Assembly: GCA_040220415.1 (NCBI GenBank)
Contig: JAVJUV010000046.1
Location: forward strand, 1-64,000
Direction of reading: 5' to 3'
DNA: 64,000 bases
DNA from: JAVJUV01 sp040220415
Lineage (GTDB): Bacteria; Pseudomonadota; Alphaproteobacteria; Rhodobacterales; Rhodobacteraceae
Shown: piece by piece, positions 7,762 through 17,700 of the stretch
Layout: each line of letters starts with the position of its first letter
How positions within the stretch are numbered: position 1 is the first letter of the stretch
Made by a program: the position numbers and the translations under genes
The notes under the pieces: model-generated
What the model was told of the DNA's origin: nothing
The model's input: only the letters and a program-made list of their open reading frames with translations
The model's database searches: none

Positions 7762-10700
7762 ATGGCAGACAAGACGGATACGGCAGGCGGCACCCACGGA
7801 ACCGCACTTTTCGTCCGGCGGCCGATCCTGGCCTTCGTGCTGAACGCGCTGATCGTGATCGCCGGCATCGCGGCGCTGTTCGGCGTCGAGATCCGCGAAC
7901 TTCCCGATGTCGACCGGCCGGTCGTCACGGTGACGACGCAGTTCTCGGGCGCCTCGGCGGAAACGGTGGACCAGGAGATCACCAGCCGGGTCGAAGGTGC
8001 GGTGGGCCGCGTGGCCGGGGTGCGCACGATCTCGTCCAGTTCGCGGTTCGGCCGCAGCCGCGTCACGCTGGAATTCGAGGACACCGTGGATCTGGACGTG
8101 GCCGCGACCGACACCCGCGATGCGGTGGCGCGGATCGCCAACAACCTGCCCGACGGCGCGGATACGCCCGAGATCGTCAAGGCCGACGCGAACGCGCAGG
8201 CGGTCGTGCGGATCGCCGTGACCTCGGCCAGCCGGTCGCCGCAGGAACTGACCGATCTTGTCAGCGAACGGGTCGAGGACCGGCTGATCTCGATCGACGG
8301 GGTCGCGGACCTGCAGATCTACGGCGACCGCGAACCGATCTTCCGCGTGGACATCGACCAGCTGGAACTGGCCAGTCGCGGCCTGACGCTGGGCGATCTG
8401 CGCAATTCGCTGGGCGACATCGCCTTCGACGCGCCGGCGGGCGACCTGTCCGGCGACCGGCAGTCGATCAACGTGCGCACGACCGCCGCCGTAGCGACAC
8501 CCGAAGCCTTCGAGGCGCTGGAGATCGCCGACAACGTCATACTTCGCGACGTGGCACGGGTCACGCTGGGCCCGGCGCCGAACGAGACCATCCTGCGCGC
8601 GAACGGCCAGAACGGCGTCGGTATCGGCGTTGTGCGCCAGGCGACCAGCAACACGCTGGAGATCTCGGCGGCGGTGGCGCGGGTCGTCGAGGAGTTGCAG
8701 ACCACCCTGCCCCCGGACGTCCGGGTCTTCGTCACCTCGGATGACGCGGTCTTCATCAGGGGGTCGATCTCGGAGGTGCTGAAGACGCTGGGGCTGGCGG
8801 TGGCCATCGTGGTCGCGGTGATCTTCCTGTTTCTCAGGGACGCCCGAGCCACGCTGATCCCCACCCTGACGATGCCGATCGCGCTGATCGGCACGCTGGC
8901 CGCGATCTATCTTGTCGGCTTTTCGATCAACATCCTGACGCTGTTGGCGCTGGTGCTGGCGACCGGCATGGTCGTCGACGACGCCATCGTGGTCCTGGAG
9001 AACATCGTGCGCCGCAGGTCCGAGGGCATGGGGCCGCGCGCGGCGGCGGTGCTGGGCACCAAGCAGGTCTTTTTCGCCGTCGTCACCACCACCGCGACAC
9101 TGGCCGCCGTCTTCATCCCGCTGTCCTTCCTGCCCGGCCAGGCCGGCGGATTGTTCCGCGAGTTCGGCTTTACGCTGGCGATGGCCGTGCTGTTGTCGTC
9201 CGTGGTCGCGTTGACGCTGTGCCCCGTGCTGGCAAGCCGGCTTCTGACGGCCGAGCCCGAACAGACCCGCCGGTCGCTGATGGCGCGCCTGGGTGATGGC
9301 CTGGCCGCGCTTTACGCGCGCTTGCTGAAGGGGGCGCTGGCGATGCCCTGGGTCATCGTGCTGGTGGCCGTTCTCTTCGCGGCGACCTCGGTCTTCGTCG
9401 CCTCGGGCATCCGCCAGGAACTGACACCGCCCGAGGACCGCGCCGTGGCGTTGTTGTCGGTATCCGCGCCGCAGGGCGTTTCGCTGAACTACACCAGCGC
9501 GAAGATGGCCGAGATCGAGGAACTGCTTCAGCCGCTGGCGGCCTCGGGCGAGATCACCAACATCTTCTCGATCACCGGCTTCGGATCGGGGAACCGCGGC
9601 TTCATGGTCATGACGCTGGCCCCCTGGGGCGAGCGCGCGCGCAGCCAGCAGGACATCGTGGGCGAGATCAACGGCAAGCTGCGCGCCGTGGTCGGCGTGC
9701 GGGCCTTCGCGATCCAGCCCAACTCGCTTGGCATCCGCGGCGCGGGGCGCGGGCTGACCTTCGCGGTGACCGGCAACAATTACGACCAGCTTGCCGACGT
9801 GGCCGAAAAGCTTGTCGCGCGGATGCAGGAGAACCCGGCGCTGGGCCAGGTCCGGCTGGAGTACGAGACCACGCAGCCGCAGCTGTTCGTCGAGATCGAC
9901 CGGACCCGCGCGTCGGACCTTGGCATCAACATCTCGGGGCTGGGCGACGCGCTGCGGGCGGTGCTGGACGGCCGCAGCATCGGCTCGGTCTTCGTGAACG
10001 ACCAGAGCTATGACGTGCAGCTTCTCTCGACCTCGGACCCGGTGAACGATCCCGGCGACCTGGAAAACGTCTTCGTGCAGACGCGGGACGGCCAGATGGT
10101 GCCGCTGTCGAGTTTCGTGCGCCTGGAGGAACGCGCCATCGCGCCCGAGTTGAACCGCGAGGGCCAGAACCGCTCAGTCGAGATCTCGGCCGGCCTGACG
10201 CCGGAACTGGCGCTCGGCGACGCGCTGGCCCAGGTCGAGGAGATGGCGGCAGAGATCCTGGCGCAGGAGAACCGCATCGTGCCGCTGGCCGAGGCGGCGA
10301 CGCTGGACCAGACCTCGTCGGGGCTGCTGATCACCTTCGGTTTCGCCCTGCTGGTCGTGTTTCTGGTGCTGTCCGCCCAGTTCGAGAGCTTCATCTCGGC
10401 CATCGTGGTCATGGCCACGGTGCCCCTGGGCCTGGCTTGCGCCGCCTTCGCGCTCAGTTTCACGGGGCTCAGCCTGAACGTCTACAGCCAGATCGGGCTG
10501 GTCATGCTGATCGGGATCATGGCGAAGAACGGGATTCTGATCGTCGAATTCGCCAACCAGCTACGCGATGACGGCGCCGCGGTGGCCGACGCGATCTATC
10601 GCGCGGCCACCATCCGGCTCAGGCCGGTCATGATGACGATGATCTCGACCGTTCTGGGCGGCGTGCCGCTGATCCTGTCGAACGGCGCGGGTGCCGAAGC

Positions 10701-10872
10701 GCGCGAGGCGCTGGGATGGGTGATCGTCGGCGGGCTTGGCCTTGCGACGGTGTCGACCCTGTTCCTGACGCCGGTGGCCTACCTTCTGCTGGCGGGTTTC
10801 TCGAAGACGCGCAGAAGCGAGCACGAGATGCTGGAGCGTGAACTGTCGCATGCCGCGGCCAACACGGCCTGA
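7762..10872 (+). CDS. RND efflux pump, AcrB/HAE1 type
   Basis: 1036 residues, the usual pump length, with two repeats of a helix, a large periplasmic porter loop and a helix bundle. Motifs include FVRRPILAFVLNALIVIAG at helix 1, the proton-relay aspartates in ATGMVVDDAIVVLENIV (helix 4), and the second-half MLIGIMAKNGILIVEFAN. It is a proton-driven exporter working with the adaptor just upstream. Substrate (drugs, solvents, lipids) cannot be read from sequence. ATG 7762 follows the adaptor stop by 5 bases, indicating one transcript. Confidence 0.95.
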   Translation: MADKTDTAGGTHGTALFVRRPILAFVLNALIVIAGIAALFGVEIRELPDVDRPVVTVTTQFSGASAETVDQEITSRVEGAVGRVAGVRTISSSSRFGRSRVTLEFEDTVDLDVAATDTRDAVARIANNLPDGADTPEIVKADANAQAVVRIAVTSASRSPQELTDLVSERVEDRLISIDGVADLQIYGDREPIFRVDIDQLELASRGLTLGDLRNSLGDIAFDAPAGDLSGDRQSINVRTTAAVATPEAFEALEIADNVILRDVARVTLGPAPNETILRANGQNGVGIGVVRQATSNTLEISAAVARVVEELQTTLPPDVRVFVTSDDAVFIRGSISEVLKTLGLAVAIVVAVIFLFLRDARATLIPTLTMPIALIGTLAAIYLVGFSINILTLLALVLATGMVVDDAIVVLENIVRRRSEGMGPRAAAVLGTKQVFFAVVTTTATLAAVFIPLSFLPGQAGGLFREFGFTLAMAVLLSSVVALTLCPVLASRLLTAEPEQTRRSLMARLGDGLAALYARLLKGALAMPWVIVLVAVLFAATSVFVASGIRQELTPPEDRAVALLSVSAPQGVSLNYTSAKMAEIEELLQPLAASGEITNIFSITGFGSGNRGFMVMTLAPWGERARSQQDIVGEINGKLRAVVGVRAFAIQPNSLGIRGAGRGLTFAVTGNNYDQLADVAEKLVARMQENPALGQVRLEYETTQPQLFVEIDRTRASDLGINISGLGDALRAVLDGRSIGSVFVNDQSYDVQLLSTSDPVNDPGDLENVFVQTRDGQMVPLSSFVRLEERAIAPELNREGQNRSVEISAGLTPELALGDALAQVEEMAAEILAQENRIVPLAEAATLDQTSSGLLITFGFALLVVFLVLSAQFESFISAIVVMATVPLGLACAAFALSFTGLSLNVYSQIGLVMLIGIMAKNGILIVEFANQLRDDGAAVADAIYRAATIRLRPVMMTMISTVLGGVPLILSNGAGAEAREALGWVIVGGLGLATVSTLFLTPVAYLLLAGFSKTRRSEHEMLERELSHAAANTA

Positions 10873-10894
10873 CCGGGGCCGGTTGCAGCGGCCG

Positions 10895-11167
10895 TCAATT
10901 GGCGGTCGTCGGGTCCATGATCGAGGAAATCGGCGTGATCCGGCTGGCGGGGAAGCCGCTCAGTTTCGCGTGTTCGTGGATCGCCGCCTCGTCTTCGGCA
11001 AGATAGACGCAGAAGGTCTTGTCGGCCGCGACGTAGGAATGTTCCCACTGGACGCGGGGTGCCAGTTTCGCAAGCGCGCCGTTCGAGGTCTGCGAAGCGC
11101 CGCGAAGCTGGTCCCGGTCAAAGCTGCCGACGGATGGGATCTCGCGTTCGATGACAAAGCGTTTCAT
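10895..11167 (-). CDS. DUF4242 family protein
   Basis: A 90-residue protein beginning MKRFVIEREIP and carrying SYVAADKTFCVYLAEDEAAIHEHAKLSGFPASRI, typical of DUF4242 (SCO4226-like, ferredoxin-like fold). Some relatives bind nickel, but the role here is unknown. A strong ribosome site (GGGAGAT) precedes the start. It is divergent from a LysR-type gene across 192 bases that hold a possible LysR site. The very long minus-strand frame containing it is otherwise antisense to the LysR gene. Confidence 0.85.
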   Translation of the reverse strand: MKRFVIEREIPSVGSFDRDQLRGASQTSNGALAKLAPRVQWEHSYVAADKTFCVYLAEDEAAIHEHAKLSGFPASRITPISSIMDPTTAN

Positions 11168-11299
11168 GGCATATCTCCCTGCTTGAAGGCGGTAACGGCC
11201 GGTCGGAGGCGTCGCATCGGCGAAATTCCCGGATCGGTCGGTGTTGCGCGGCGGGCATCGTGGGTTTCCGGTCGAGGCCGCCCGTATCGTCGAAGATAG

Positions 11300-11330
11300 A
11301 TTGCGGAAGCGATTTCGCGAAGCTAGCAAT
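11300..11330. promoter_or_regulatory. Candidate LysR-type site between DUF4242 and LysR genes
   Basis: ATTGC (11300-11304) and GCAAT (11326-11330) are inverted around a central perfect palindrome TTCGCGAA (11314-11321). It lies 30-60 bases upstream of the LysR start in the shared divergent region. This fits the layout of LysR-type autoregulation but is inference from symmetry only. Confidence 0.35.
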
Positions 11331-11359
11331 AATGCGGGTTCTTTAAGCTGGACTATCAT

Positions 11360-12262
11360 ATGGCTGACGTCGACTGGCGCCGTATGCCCGCGCTGACGAC
11401 GCTTCGGGCGTTCGAGGCGACGGCGCGGATGCAAGGATACTCGGCCGCCGCGCGGACGCTTAACGTCACACCGGCGGCCATCGCTCAGCAGGTCCGCAAG
11501 CTGGAAGCCGAAGTGGGCATCAGCCTGGTGCAGCGCGAGGGGCGCGGGCTGGTTCTTACCGAGGCGGGGCAGCAACTGGCGGCATCGCTGCGCGAGGCCT
11601 TCGGGCTGATCGTCAGCGGGCTCGACGATGTGCGGCGGCAGCAGGAACTGCGCGGCATCCGCGTCTCGACCACGCATTATTTCGTCGAATCCGTCATCCT
11701 GCCGAACCTCCGCGATTTCTGGGAGCGGCACCCGACGGTGCAGGCGTCCTTCGTTCCCGAGGGAAACCAGACCCCCCTCGACTTCAGAAAGTTCGACGTC
11801 GCCGTCCGCGGCACCGCCGGACAGGCAAGCTGGGAGGGGTACCAGACGCGAACCCTTCTGCAGACACCGATCATCATTTGCGCCGCACCCGGCTTGCTGG
11901 AGGCTCATGGATCGGATCCGACCACGTTGCCTTGGATCGCGGAATACGGCTTCAAGGAAGCGGACCTGAGAGAGTTCGCGCAGCGGGCCGGTTTCGACCG
12001 CGACCGCATCCGGATCATCGATCCCGGAGACGCAAAGTTCGAGGTCGATGCGGCGATCATGGGATACGGGTTGTGCCTGTCGACCGAAATCGTGGTCCGG
12101 AAACACCTGAAGGAAGGGTCGCTTGTCTGGCTGGATACGCCGCCGATCGGCAACTCGACCTATTACGCGATCTATCGAACGGGCGCTCTGGCCCCACCGG
12201 TTCGGGCGTTCCTCGACTGGCTGGCAGAGCTGTGCTCGACGCTGTCCTACCGCGAGGATTAA
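11360..12262 (+). CDS. LysR-family regulator (GcvA-like)
   Basis: 300 residues. An N-terminal winged HTH (about residues 8-68) reads LTTLRAFEATARMQGYSAAARTLNVTPAAIAQQVRKLEAEVG, the GcvA-like subgroup pattern in which the usual SQPAVS is TPAAIAQ. The C-terminal substrate-binding domain covers about 95-295 and includes FDVAVRGTAG, near the usual effector cleft. Its divergent partner, the DUF4242 gene, is the obvious first target. The effector is not inferable. Confidence 0.9.
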   Translation: MADVDWRRMPALTTLRAFEATARMQGYSAAARTLNVTPAAIAQQVRKLEAEVGISLVQREGRGLVLTEAGQQLAASLREAFGLIVSGLDDVRRQQELRGIRVSTTHYFVESVILPNLRDFWERHPTVQASFVPEGNQTPLDFRKFDVAVRGTAGQASWEGYQTRTLLQTPIIICAAPGLLEAHGSDPTTLPWIAEYGFKEADLREFAQRAGFDRDRIRIIDPGDAKFEVDAAIMGYGLCLSTEIVVRKHLKEGSLVWLDTPPIGNSTYYAIYRTGALAPPVRAFLDWLAELCSTLSYRED

Positions 12263-12322
12263 CCGCGCTGCCGCTTCGGTCATCGTCGTCGTGGCACTTG
12301 CAAGGCCGGGGGTTGCGGCATA

Positions 12323-12340
12323 GGTTATAGTTCTATAACC
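12323..12340. promoter_or_regulatory. Perfect 18-bp palindrome, likely TetR operator
   Basis: GGTTATAG-TT-CTATAACC: two 8-base arms in perfect symmetry, AT-rich within GC-rich DNA, 46 bases upstream of the first gene of an operon whose second gene encodes a TetR-family repressor. Size and symmetry match TetR-family operators. It probably covers the promoter, giving autorepression of the efflux operon. Confidence 0.65.
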
Positions 12341-12386
12341 ATCCGCAGACCGGATGCGACAGACGCCTTCAGGAGGAGACTTCCCG

Positions 12387-12791
12387 ATGCCGGACACCTT
12401 GAAAGCACATCCCGCCCCTTCGCTGCCGGCAAGGGGGGCCGCCATTCTTGCCCTGGTGTTCGGCGCGCTGACCATCGTGTCGGGCGGCGCGGTGCTTTTC
12501 GGCGGCGAGGCGGTACGGGCCGGGGCCGGCGATGTCGTGCCGTTCGTTCTCTGGTTCAACTTCCTGGCCGGTTTCGCCTACGTGGCCGCGGCCTGGGGCA
12601 TCTGGACGCGCGCGGCATGGGCGTTCCCCGTCTCGCTGGCCATCGCGGCGTCGACGCTTGCCGTGGCGGCGGTCTTTGCGGTTGTCGTGGCGGGGGGCGC
12701 CGACTTCGAGATGCGCACCGTCGGGGCCCTGATCCTGCGGTTTGCCGTCTGGGCTGGGATCGCCCTTCTGATCCGGCCGCGCCGCGCATGA
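12387..12791 (+). CDS. Hypothetical four-helix membrane protein
   Basis: 134 residues with four hydrophobic stretches (about residues 17-39, 51-68, 73-97 and 108-128). AGGAGG (12371-12376) sits upstream of ATG 12387; the frame is open slightly further up but without a better start. It is the first gene of the operon; its stop overlaps the TetR start in ATGA. I do not recognise the family. Its position makes it a likely accessory or reporter of the same stress as the TetR-controlled pump. Confidence 0.7.
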   Translation: MPDTLKAHPAPSLPARGAAILALVFGALTIVSGGAVLFGGEAVRAGAGDVVPFVLWFNFLAGFAYVAAAWGIWTRAAWAFPVSLAIAASTLAVAAVFAVVVAGGADFEMRTVGALILRFAVWAGIALLIRPRRA

Positions 12792-13402
12792 CGCCCGACG
12801 AGACGCGAACCCGCGGCGACCGGCGGTCCGAGATCGTCCAGGCCACGCTGAACCTTGCATTCGAGGTCGGCCCGGATGCCGTGTCGACGTCGCTGATCGC
12901 AAAGCGGCTGGGCGTCTCCCAGCCCGCCATCTACAAGCATTTCCGCACCAAGGATGCGATCTGGCTCGAGGTCTCGCGGCAGCTTGCCGCCCGGATCGTC
13001 GAGAACATCCGCCTGTGCAAGGCGTCCCCTCTGGCCCCCGAAATCAGGCTGCGCGAGCTTGTCCTGCGGCAACTGGCCTTCATCGGGGAGGTCCCGGCCC
13101 TGCCCGACATCATGGTCATGCGGCACGCCAGCGCGTCGCACCGGGCCATCCGGCAGCGGCTGCAGGACGAAATGGCGAAACTGCGCGATCTCATGATCGA
13201 CCTGATCGGGCAAGCGCAGGAACGCAACGCCATTCGCGCGGATATCGCGGCGGCGGATATCGCAACGCTGATCATCGGCGTGATACAAGGCCTTGTGTTG
13301 CGGATGATCGTATCGCGCGACACGTCGCGGATGGTCGCCGACGGCGAGCGCCTTCTGGATCTGCAAATCGGAACCCTGTTGCCGGGAAGGCCGTTGCCTT
13401 GA
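12788..13402 (+). CDS. TetR/AcrR-family regulator
   Basis: 204 residues. The HTH is at about residues 12-58: RRSEIVQATLNLAFEVGPDAVSTSLIAKRLGVSQPAIYKHFRTKDAIW. The C-terminal ligand domain is helical and ordinary in length. Start ATG overlaps the preceding stop by four bases and its own stop TGA is inside the TTGA that starts the adaptor gene, so translation is coupled through the operon. The palindrome at 12323-12340 is the probable operator. Confidence 0.92.
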   Translation: MTPDETRTRGDRRSEIVQATLNLAFEVGPDAVSTSLIAKRLGVSQPAIYKHFRTKDAIWLEVSRQLAARIVENIRLCKASPLAPEIRLRELVLRQLAFIGEVPALPDIMVMRHASASHRAIRQRLQDEMAKLRDLMIDLIGQAQERNAIRADIAAADIATLIIGVIQGLVLRMIVSRDTSRMVADGERLLDLQIGTLLPGRPLP

Positions 13403-14757
13403 ACAAACTTCTGAAAGTCGCGTTGATCACCCTGCCCATCGCCGGTCTCGGCGCCGGGTTCCTGATCTATACGGTGTCGAACAGCCAGCCCCCGGACCAG
13501 CACGTGCTGGCCGAGAGGGCGACGCATGTCAGCGTCGTGGACGCCGCGTCCCGCCGCGTCGGACCCGCGATAAACGGCTTTGGCCGGGTCGAACCCGCCC
13601 GCGTCTTCGCCGCCGTGGCGCAGGTGGCGGGCACGGCAGAGTACGTGAACCCGGGGTTGCACCGTGGCGAGATCCTGCCCGAAGGATCGGTGCTGGTGCG
13701 CCTTTCCGAGGCCGATTTCAACCTGGCCATCGCCCAGTCGCGCACCGCGATACGAACCGCCGAGGCGCGGCTTCGGGAACTGGAGATCGCCGAGGCGAAT
13801 TACGAGGCCTCGCTTGCCATCGAACAGCAGACGCTCGAGTTGCGCGAACAGGACCTTGCCCGCACAGAAAGCCTTGTCGAAGCCGGATCCGCCTCGCAGA
13901 CCAGCCTGGACGCGGCGCTGACGGCGGTTCTGGCGCAACGCCAGAAGGTGCAGGGCCTGGAAGGCTCGATCGCGCTGCTGCCGACCCAGCGCGCGGTCCA
14001 GACCGAGCAGATCGCCGCGTCCCGTATCAGCCTGGAACAGGCGGAACTGAACCTGGCGCGCACCGAACTGACGCTGCCCTATACCGCGCGCGTGTCGATG
14101 GTCGCGGTCGAGCCGGGCGAGTTCGTGCGGGCCGGCAGCACGGTGGCCGAACTGGACGGCATCGAGGCCGCCGAGGTCGAGGCGCAGGTCAACCTTGCCA
14201 GCCTGCGAAACCTGTTGCGCCTGACCGCGCCCGGCGAGACAGCGTTGCCGATGGACCCCACGGCCATGACCGAGACGATCCGCGACCTGGATCTGACGGT
14301 CACGGTCAATCTGCAACTGGGGGACGAGACGGTCAGCTGGGAGGCAAGCCTCGACCGGCTGAGCGACACCATCGACCCGCGCACCGGCGCGGTGGGGGTC
14401 ATCGTGCGGGTCGAGGACGCCTACAGCGCGGCCGACCCCGGCAACCGGCCGCCCCTGACGCAGGGCATGTTCGTCGAGGTCGTGCTGACCGCGCCATCGC
14501 TCGAGGGCCTGGTCCTGCCGCGCACTTCATTGCGCGACGGCTCGGTCCTTGTGGCCGATGACGACAGCAGGCTTCGGCGCGTGCCGGTCACGCCCCGCCT
14601 TGTCCAGGGCGACATCATCGTGGTGACCGAAGGCCTCGAGGCCGGATCGCGGGTACTGGTCGTGCCTCCGACACCCGCGATCGAGGGGATGCTGCTTGAG
14701 CCGCATCCCGACACGGACCTCATGGCGCGGCTTTCCGCGGACGGGCCGGCCGAATGA
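13399..14757 (+). CDS. RND efflux periplasmic adaptor subunit
   Basis: 452 residues. N-terminal anchor (LKVALITLPIAGLGAGFLIYTV), then lipoyl halves flanking a long alpha-hairpin (about residues 110-220; EARLRELEIAEANYEASLAIEQQ), then a beta-barrel. The start is taken as TTG 13399, which overlaps the TetR stop as TTGA; the first ATG-like alternatives fall inside the membrane segment or upstream within tetR. It should couple the adjacent pump to an outer-membrane factor encoded elsewhere. Confidence 0.85.
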   Translation: MNKLLKVALITLPIAGLGAGFLIYTVSNSQPPDQHVLAERATHVSVVDAASRRVGPAINGFGRVEPARVFAAVAQVAGTAEYVNPGLHRGEILPEGSVLVRLSEADFNLAIAQSRTAIRTAEARLRELEIAEANYEASLAIEQQTLELREQDLARTESLVEAGSASQTSLDAALTAVLAQRQKVQGLEGSIALLPTQRAVQTEQIAASRISLEQAELNLARTELTLPYTARVSMVAVEPGEFVRAGSTVAELDGIEAAEVEAQVNLASLRNLLRLTAPGETALPMDPTAMTETIRDLDLTVTVNLQLGDETVSWEASLDRLSDTIDPRTGAVGVIVRVEDAYSAADPGNRPPLTQGMFVEVVLTAPSLEGLVLPRTSLRDGSVLVADDDSRLRRVPVTPRLVQGDIIVVTEGLEAGSRVLVVPPTPAIEGMLLEPHPDTDLMARLSADGPAE

Positions 14758-17700
14758 TCCGCTACTTCACCGGCCATCCGACGATCGCCAACTTGCTGAT
14801 GATCGGGTTCCTGGCCGCGGGCCTGTTCGTTGCGCCGACCCTTCTGCGCGAGACCTTTCCAAGGGCCGGGCAAAGCGAGGTCGAAATCACCGTCCCCTAC
14901 CCCGGCGCGCGGCCCGAGGATGTCGAGAACGCGATCTGCGAGCGGCTGGAGAACGCGCTGGACGCCGTCACGGGCATCGACCGGCAGTCCTGCGAGGCCC
15001 GCGAGGGCCTGGCGCGCGCCGTGGTCGAGATGCGCCAAGGCGAGACGTTTCAGGCCTTCGTCGCCAACGTGACCTCCGAGATCGAGGCCATTTCCGACCT
15101 GCCGGAGCGGGCCGAGACGCCCCGTATCCGCACCCTTGGCCAGACCGATCCCGTGGTCTCGGTCGCGCTGACGGGCCCCGAAAGCCGCACCGACCTTTAT
15201 GCCTATGCCGAAGAGGTGCGGACGCGGATGCTGCAATGGGGCGGCATCCCCAAGGTCGATATCACCGGCTTCTCGACGCGGGAATTGCGGATCGGACTGA
15301 ACCCGGCGGCGCTGCGGGAATACGGCGTTTCGGTCTCGGACGTGGCCCGCGCGGTGCAGGCGGCCAGCCTTGATCTGCCCGCCGGCAGCCTGACGACGAA
15401 GACCGAGACGCTGCTTTTGCGCGTCGACGAGGAACGCCAGAGCGCCGACGAACTTGCCGCGCTGGTGATCCGGTCGTCCGAGACGGGCGGACGTGTCCTT
15501 CTGGGCGAAATCGCGGAGATTTCCAAAGGGTTCGCCGAGACCGACAATTTCGTGCTGTTCGACGGACGCCCCGCCGCCATCCTGGAGATCAGCAAGACCC
15601 GGTCGGAAGACAGCCTGACGATCGTCGACACCCTGAAGCGGTTTCTGGAAGCCGAGCGTCAGCAGGCGCCGCCCGGCGTTCGGATGGCGATCTCGTCGGA
15701 TGCGGCATCGGTCGTGCGCGACCGCCTGATGCTGGTCGTCGTCAACGGCGTTCAAGGTCTGGCGCTGGTCTTTCTGGTCCTGTGGCTGTTCTTCGGGTTT
15801 CGGTTTTCCTTCTGGGTGGCGATGGGCCTGCCGGTAGCGTTCATGGGCGGCGTCACCCTGATGTGGGCGGTCGGCTATTCTCTGAACCTGATGACGACGC
15901 TGGGCCTGCTGATCGTCATCGGCCTGTTGATGGACGATGCGATCGTGATCGCCGAGAACATCGCGCGACTGAGGGAAAAGGGCCGCAGCGCCTTCGACGC
16001 GGCCGTCGAGGGTGCGGGAGAGGTGTTTCCCAACGTCCTGGCGTCCTTCGCGACGACCGCGATGATCTTCGGCTCGCTGGCCTTCCTGCAAGGCGACCTG
16101 GGTGCCGTTCTGCGCGTCGTGCCGGTGGTGATGCTGTTCGTTCTGACCATCTCGCTGATCGAGGCGTTCCTGATCCTGCCGCATCACCTTGTCCACGCGC
16201 TGGAGGCGCCGCCGAAAGAGGGCGGCACGCGGGTCAGGGTGGAACGCGGCATGACTTGCCTTCGCGAGCGCCTTGTGGGGCCGCTGGTGGATCTGACCAT
16301 AGGCTGGCGCTACGCCACGGCCGGCGTCGTCGTCGCGGCCCTGTTGCTGGCTGTCTCGATGCTGGCGGGCGGCTATCTCAAGTTCACCGCCTTCCCCGAA
16401 CTGGATGGCGACACGGTCGTTGCCCGCGTCCTGCTGCCGCAGGGCACGCCGCAGGCGCGGACCGAGGCGGTCGTCGAGCGGCTGGAGGCCGGGCTGAAGG
16501 TGGCGAACGCCGAGCTCTCTCCGGCGCAACCCGGCGGGGCAGACCTGGTGCGCCACGTCTCGGTCCTGTTCGGCGTGAACCGCGATGCCTTCGAAAGCGG
16601 CGAGCACGTGGCGACCGTCAGCGTCGATCTGCTGCCCTCGTCCGAGCGCAATTCCCGCCCCGACGACATCATGCAACGCTGGCGCGAGGCCGTGGGCCCG
16701 ATACCCGACGTCGTCGCCCTGAACTACGCCGAGGCCACGATCGGCCCCGCCGGGATCGCCATCGACATGCGCCTGCGCGGCGACGACCTGGTCGCGCTTG
16801 GCCGGGCGGCGGACGAGCTGGAAGACTGGCTCTGGCGGTATCGCGGCGTGACCTCGGTGATGTCGGACCTCAGACCGGGAAAGCGCGAGTTGCAGGTGCG
16901 GCTGAGCGACGCCGCCGCTCCGATGGGCATCACGGCGGCGATGGTCGCGGATCAGCTTCGCGCCGCCTATTCCGGGCTGACGATCAGCGAAATGCAGGTG
17001 GACGGCGACGTGCTGGAAGTCACCGCGCAATTCGGCGCGGCGGCCCTTGCCGACCTCGACCGGTTCCAGTCCTTCGATGTCTACCGCGCGGACGGAACCG
17101 CCGTGCCGCTGAATGTCGTCGCGGATATCTCGACCGGGACCGGATACAACCGCATCAACCGCGAGAACGGCAGGCGGACGGTCACCGTGCAGGGCACGAT
17201 CGATACCGGCATCGCCAATGCCAACGCCATCGTCGCCGATACGCTGGCGCGTTTCGCGCCCGACTTTCTGCTGAACCATCCCGGCATCACGCTGGATGTC
17301 GAAGGGCAGAACGCCGAGGCCGGCCAGACCCAGCAATCCATGGTCAAGGGCTTCGTCGTCGGGCTGATCGGCGTGTTCTTGTTGCTGAGTTTCCTGTTCC
17401 GGTCCTACGTCGAGCCGCTGGTGGTGATGCTGATCATTCCCCTGTCGCTGACCGGCGCGATCTTCGGGCATATGGCGATGGGGCTGGACTTCTCGATGCC
17501 CAGCATGCTGGGCTACGTGGCCCTGGCGGGCGTGGTGGTGAACAACTCGATCCTGCTGGTGGATTTCATCAAGAACGAGCACGGCGGGGCGACGACCGTG
17601 GCCGAGGCGGCGTCGACGGCGGCGCGGGCCCGCTTCAGGGCGATCTTCCTGACCTCGCTGACGACGGTGGCGGGGCTGACCCCGATCCTGCTGGAGACGA

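Noticed and set aside
10895..12559. 554-codon minus-strand frame around DUF4242
   Set aside because: Only the last 90 codons encode a conserved protein; the rest is antisense to the LysR gene.
14421..17582. 1053-codon open frame on the minus strand
   Set aside because: Antisense to the second RND pump, low-complexity Arg/Gln/Asp/Gly composition, no ribosome site or motif.
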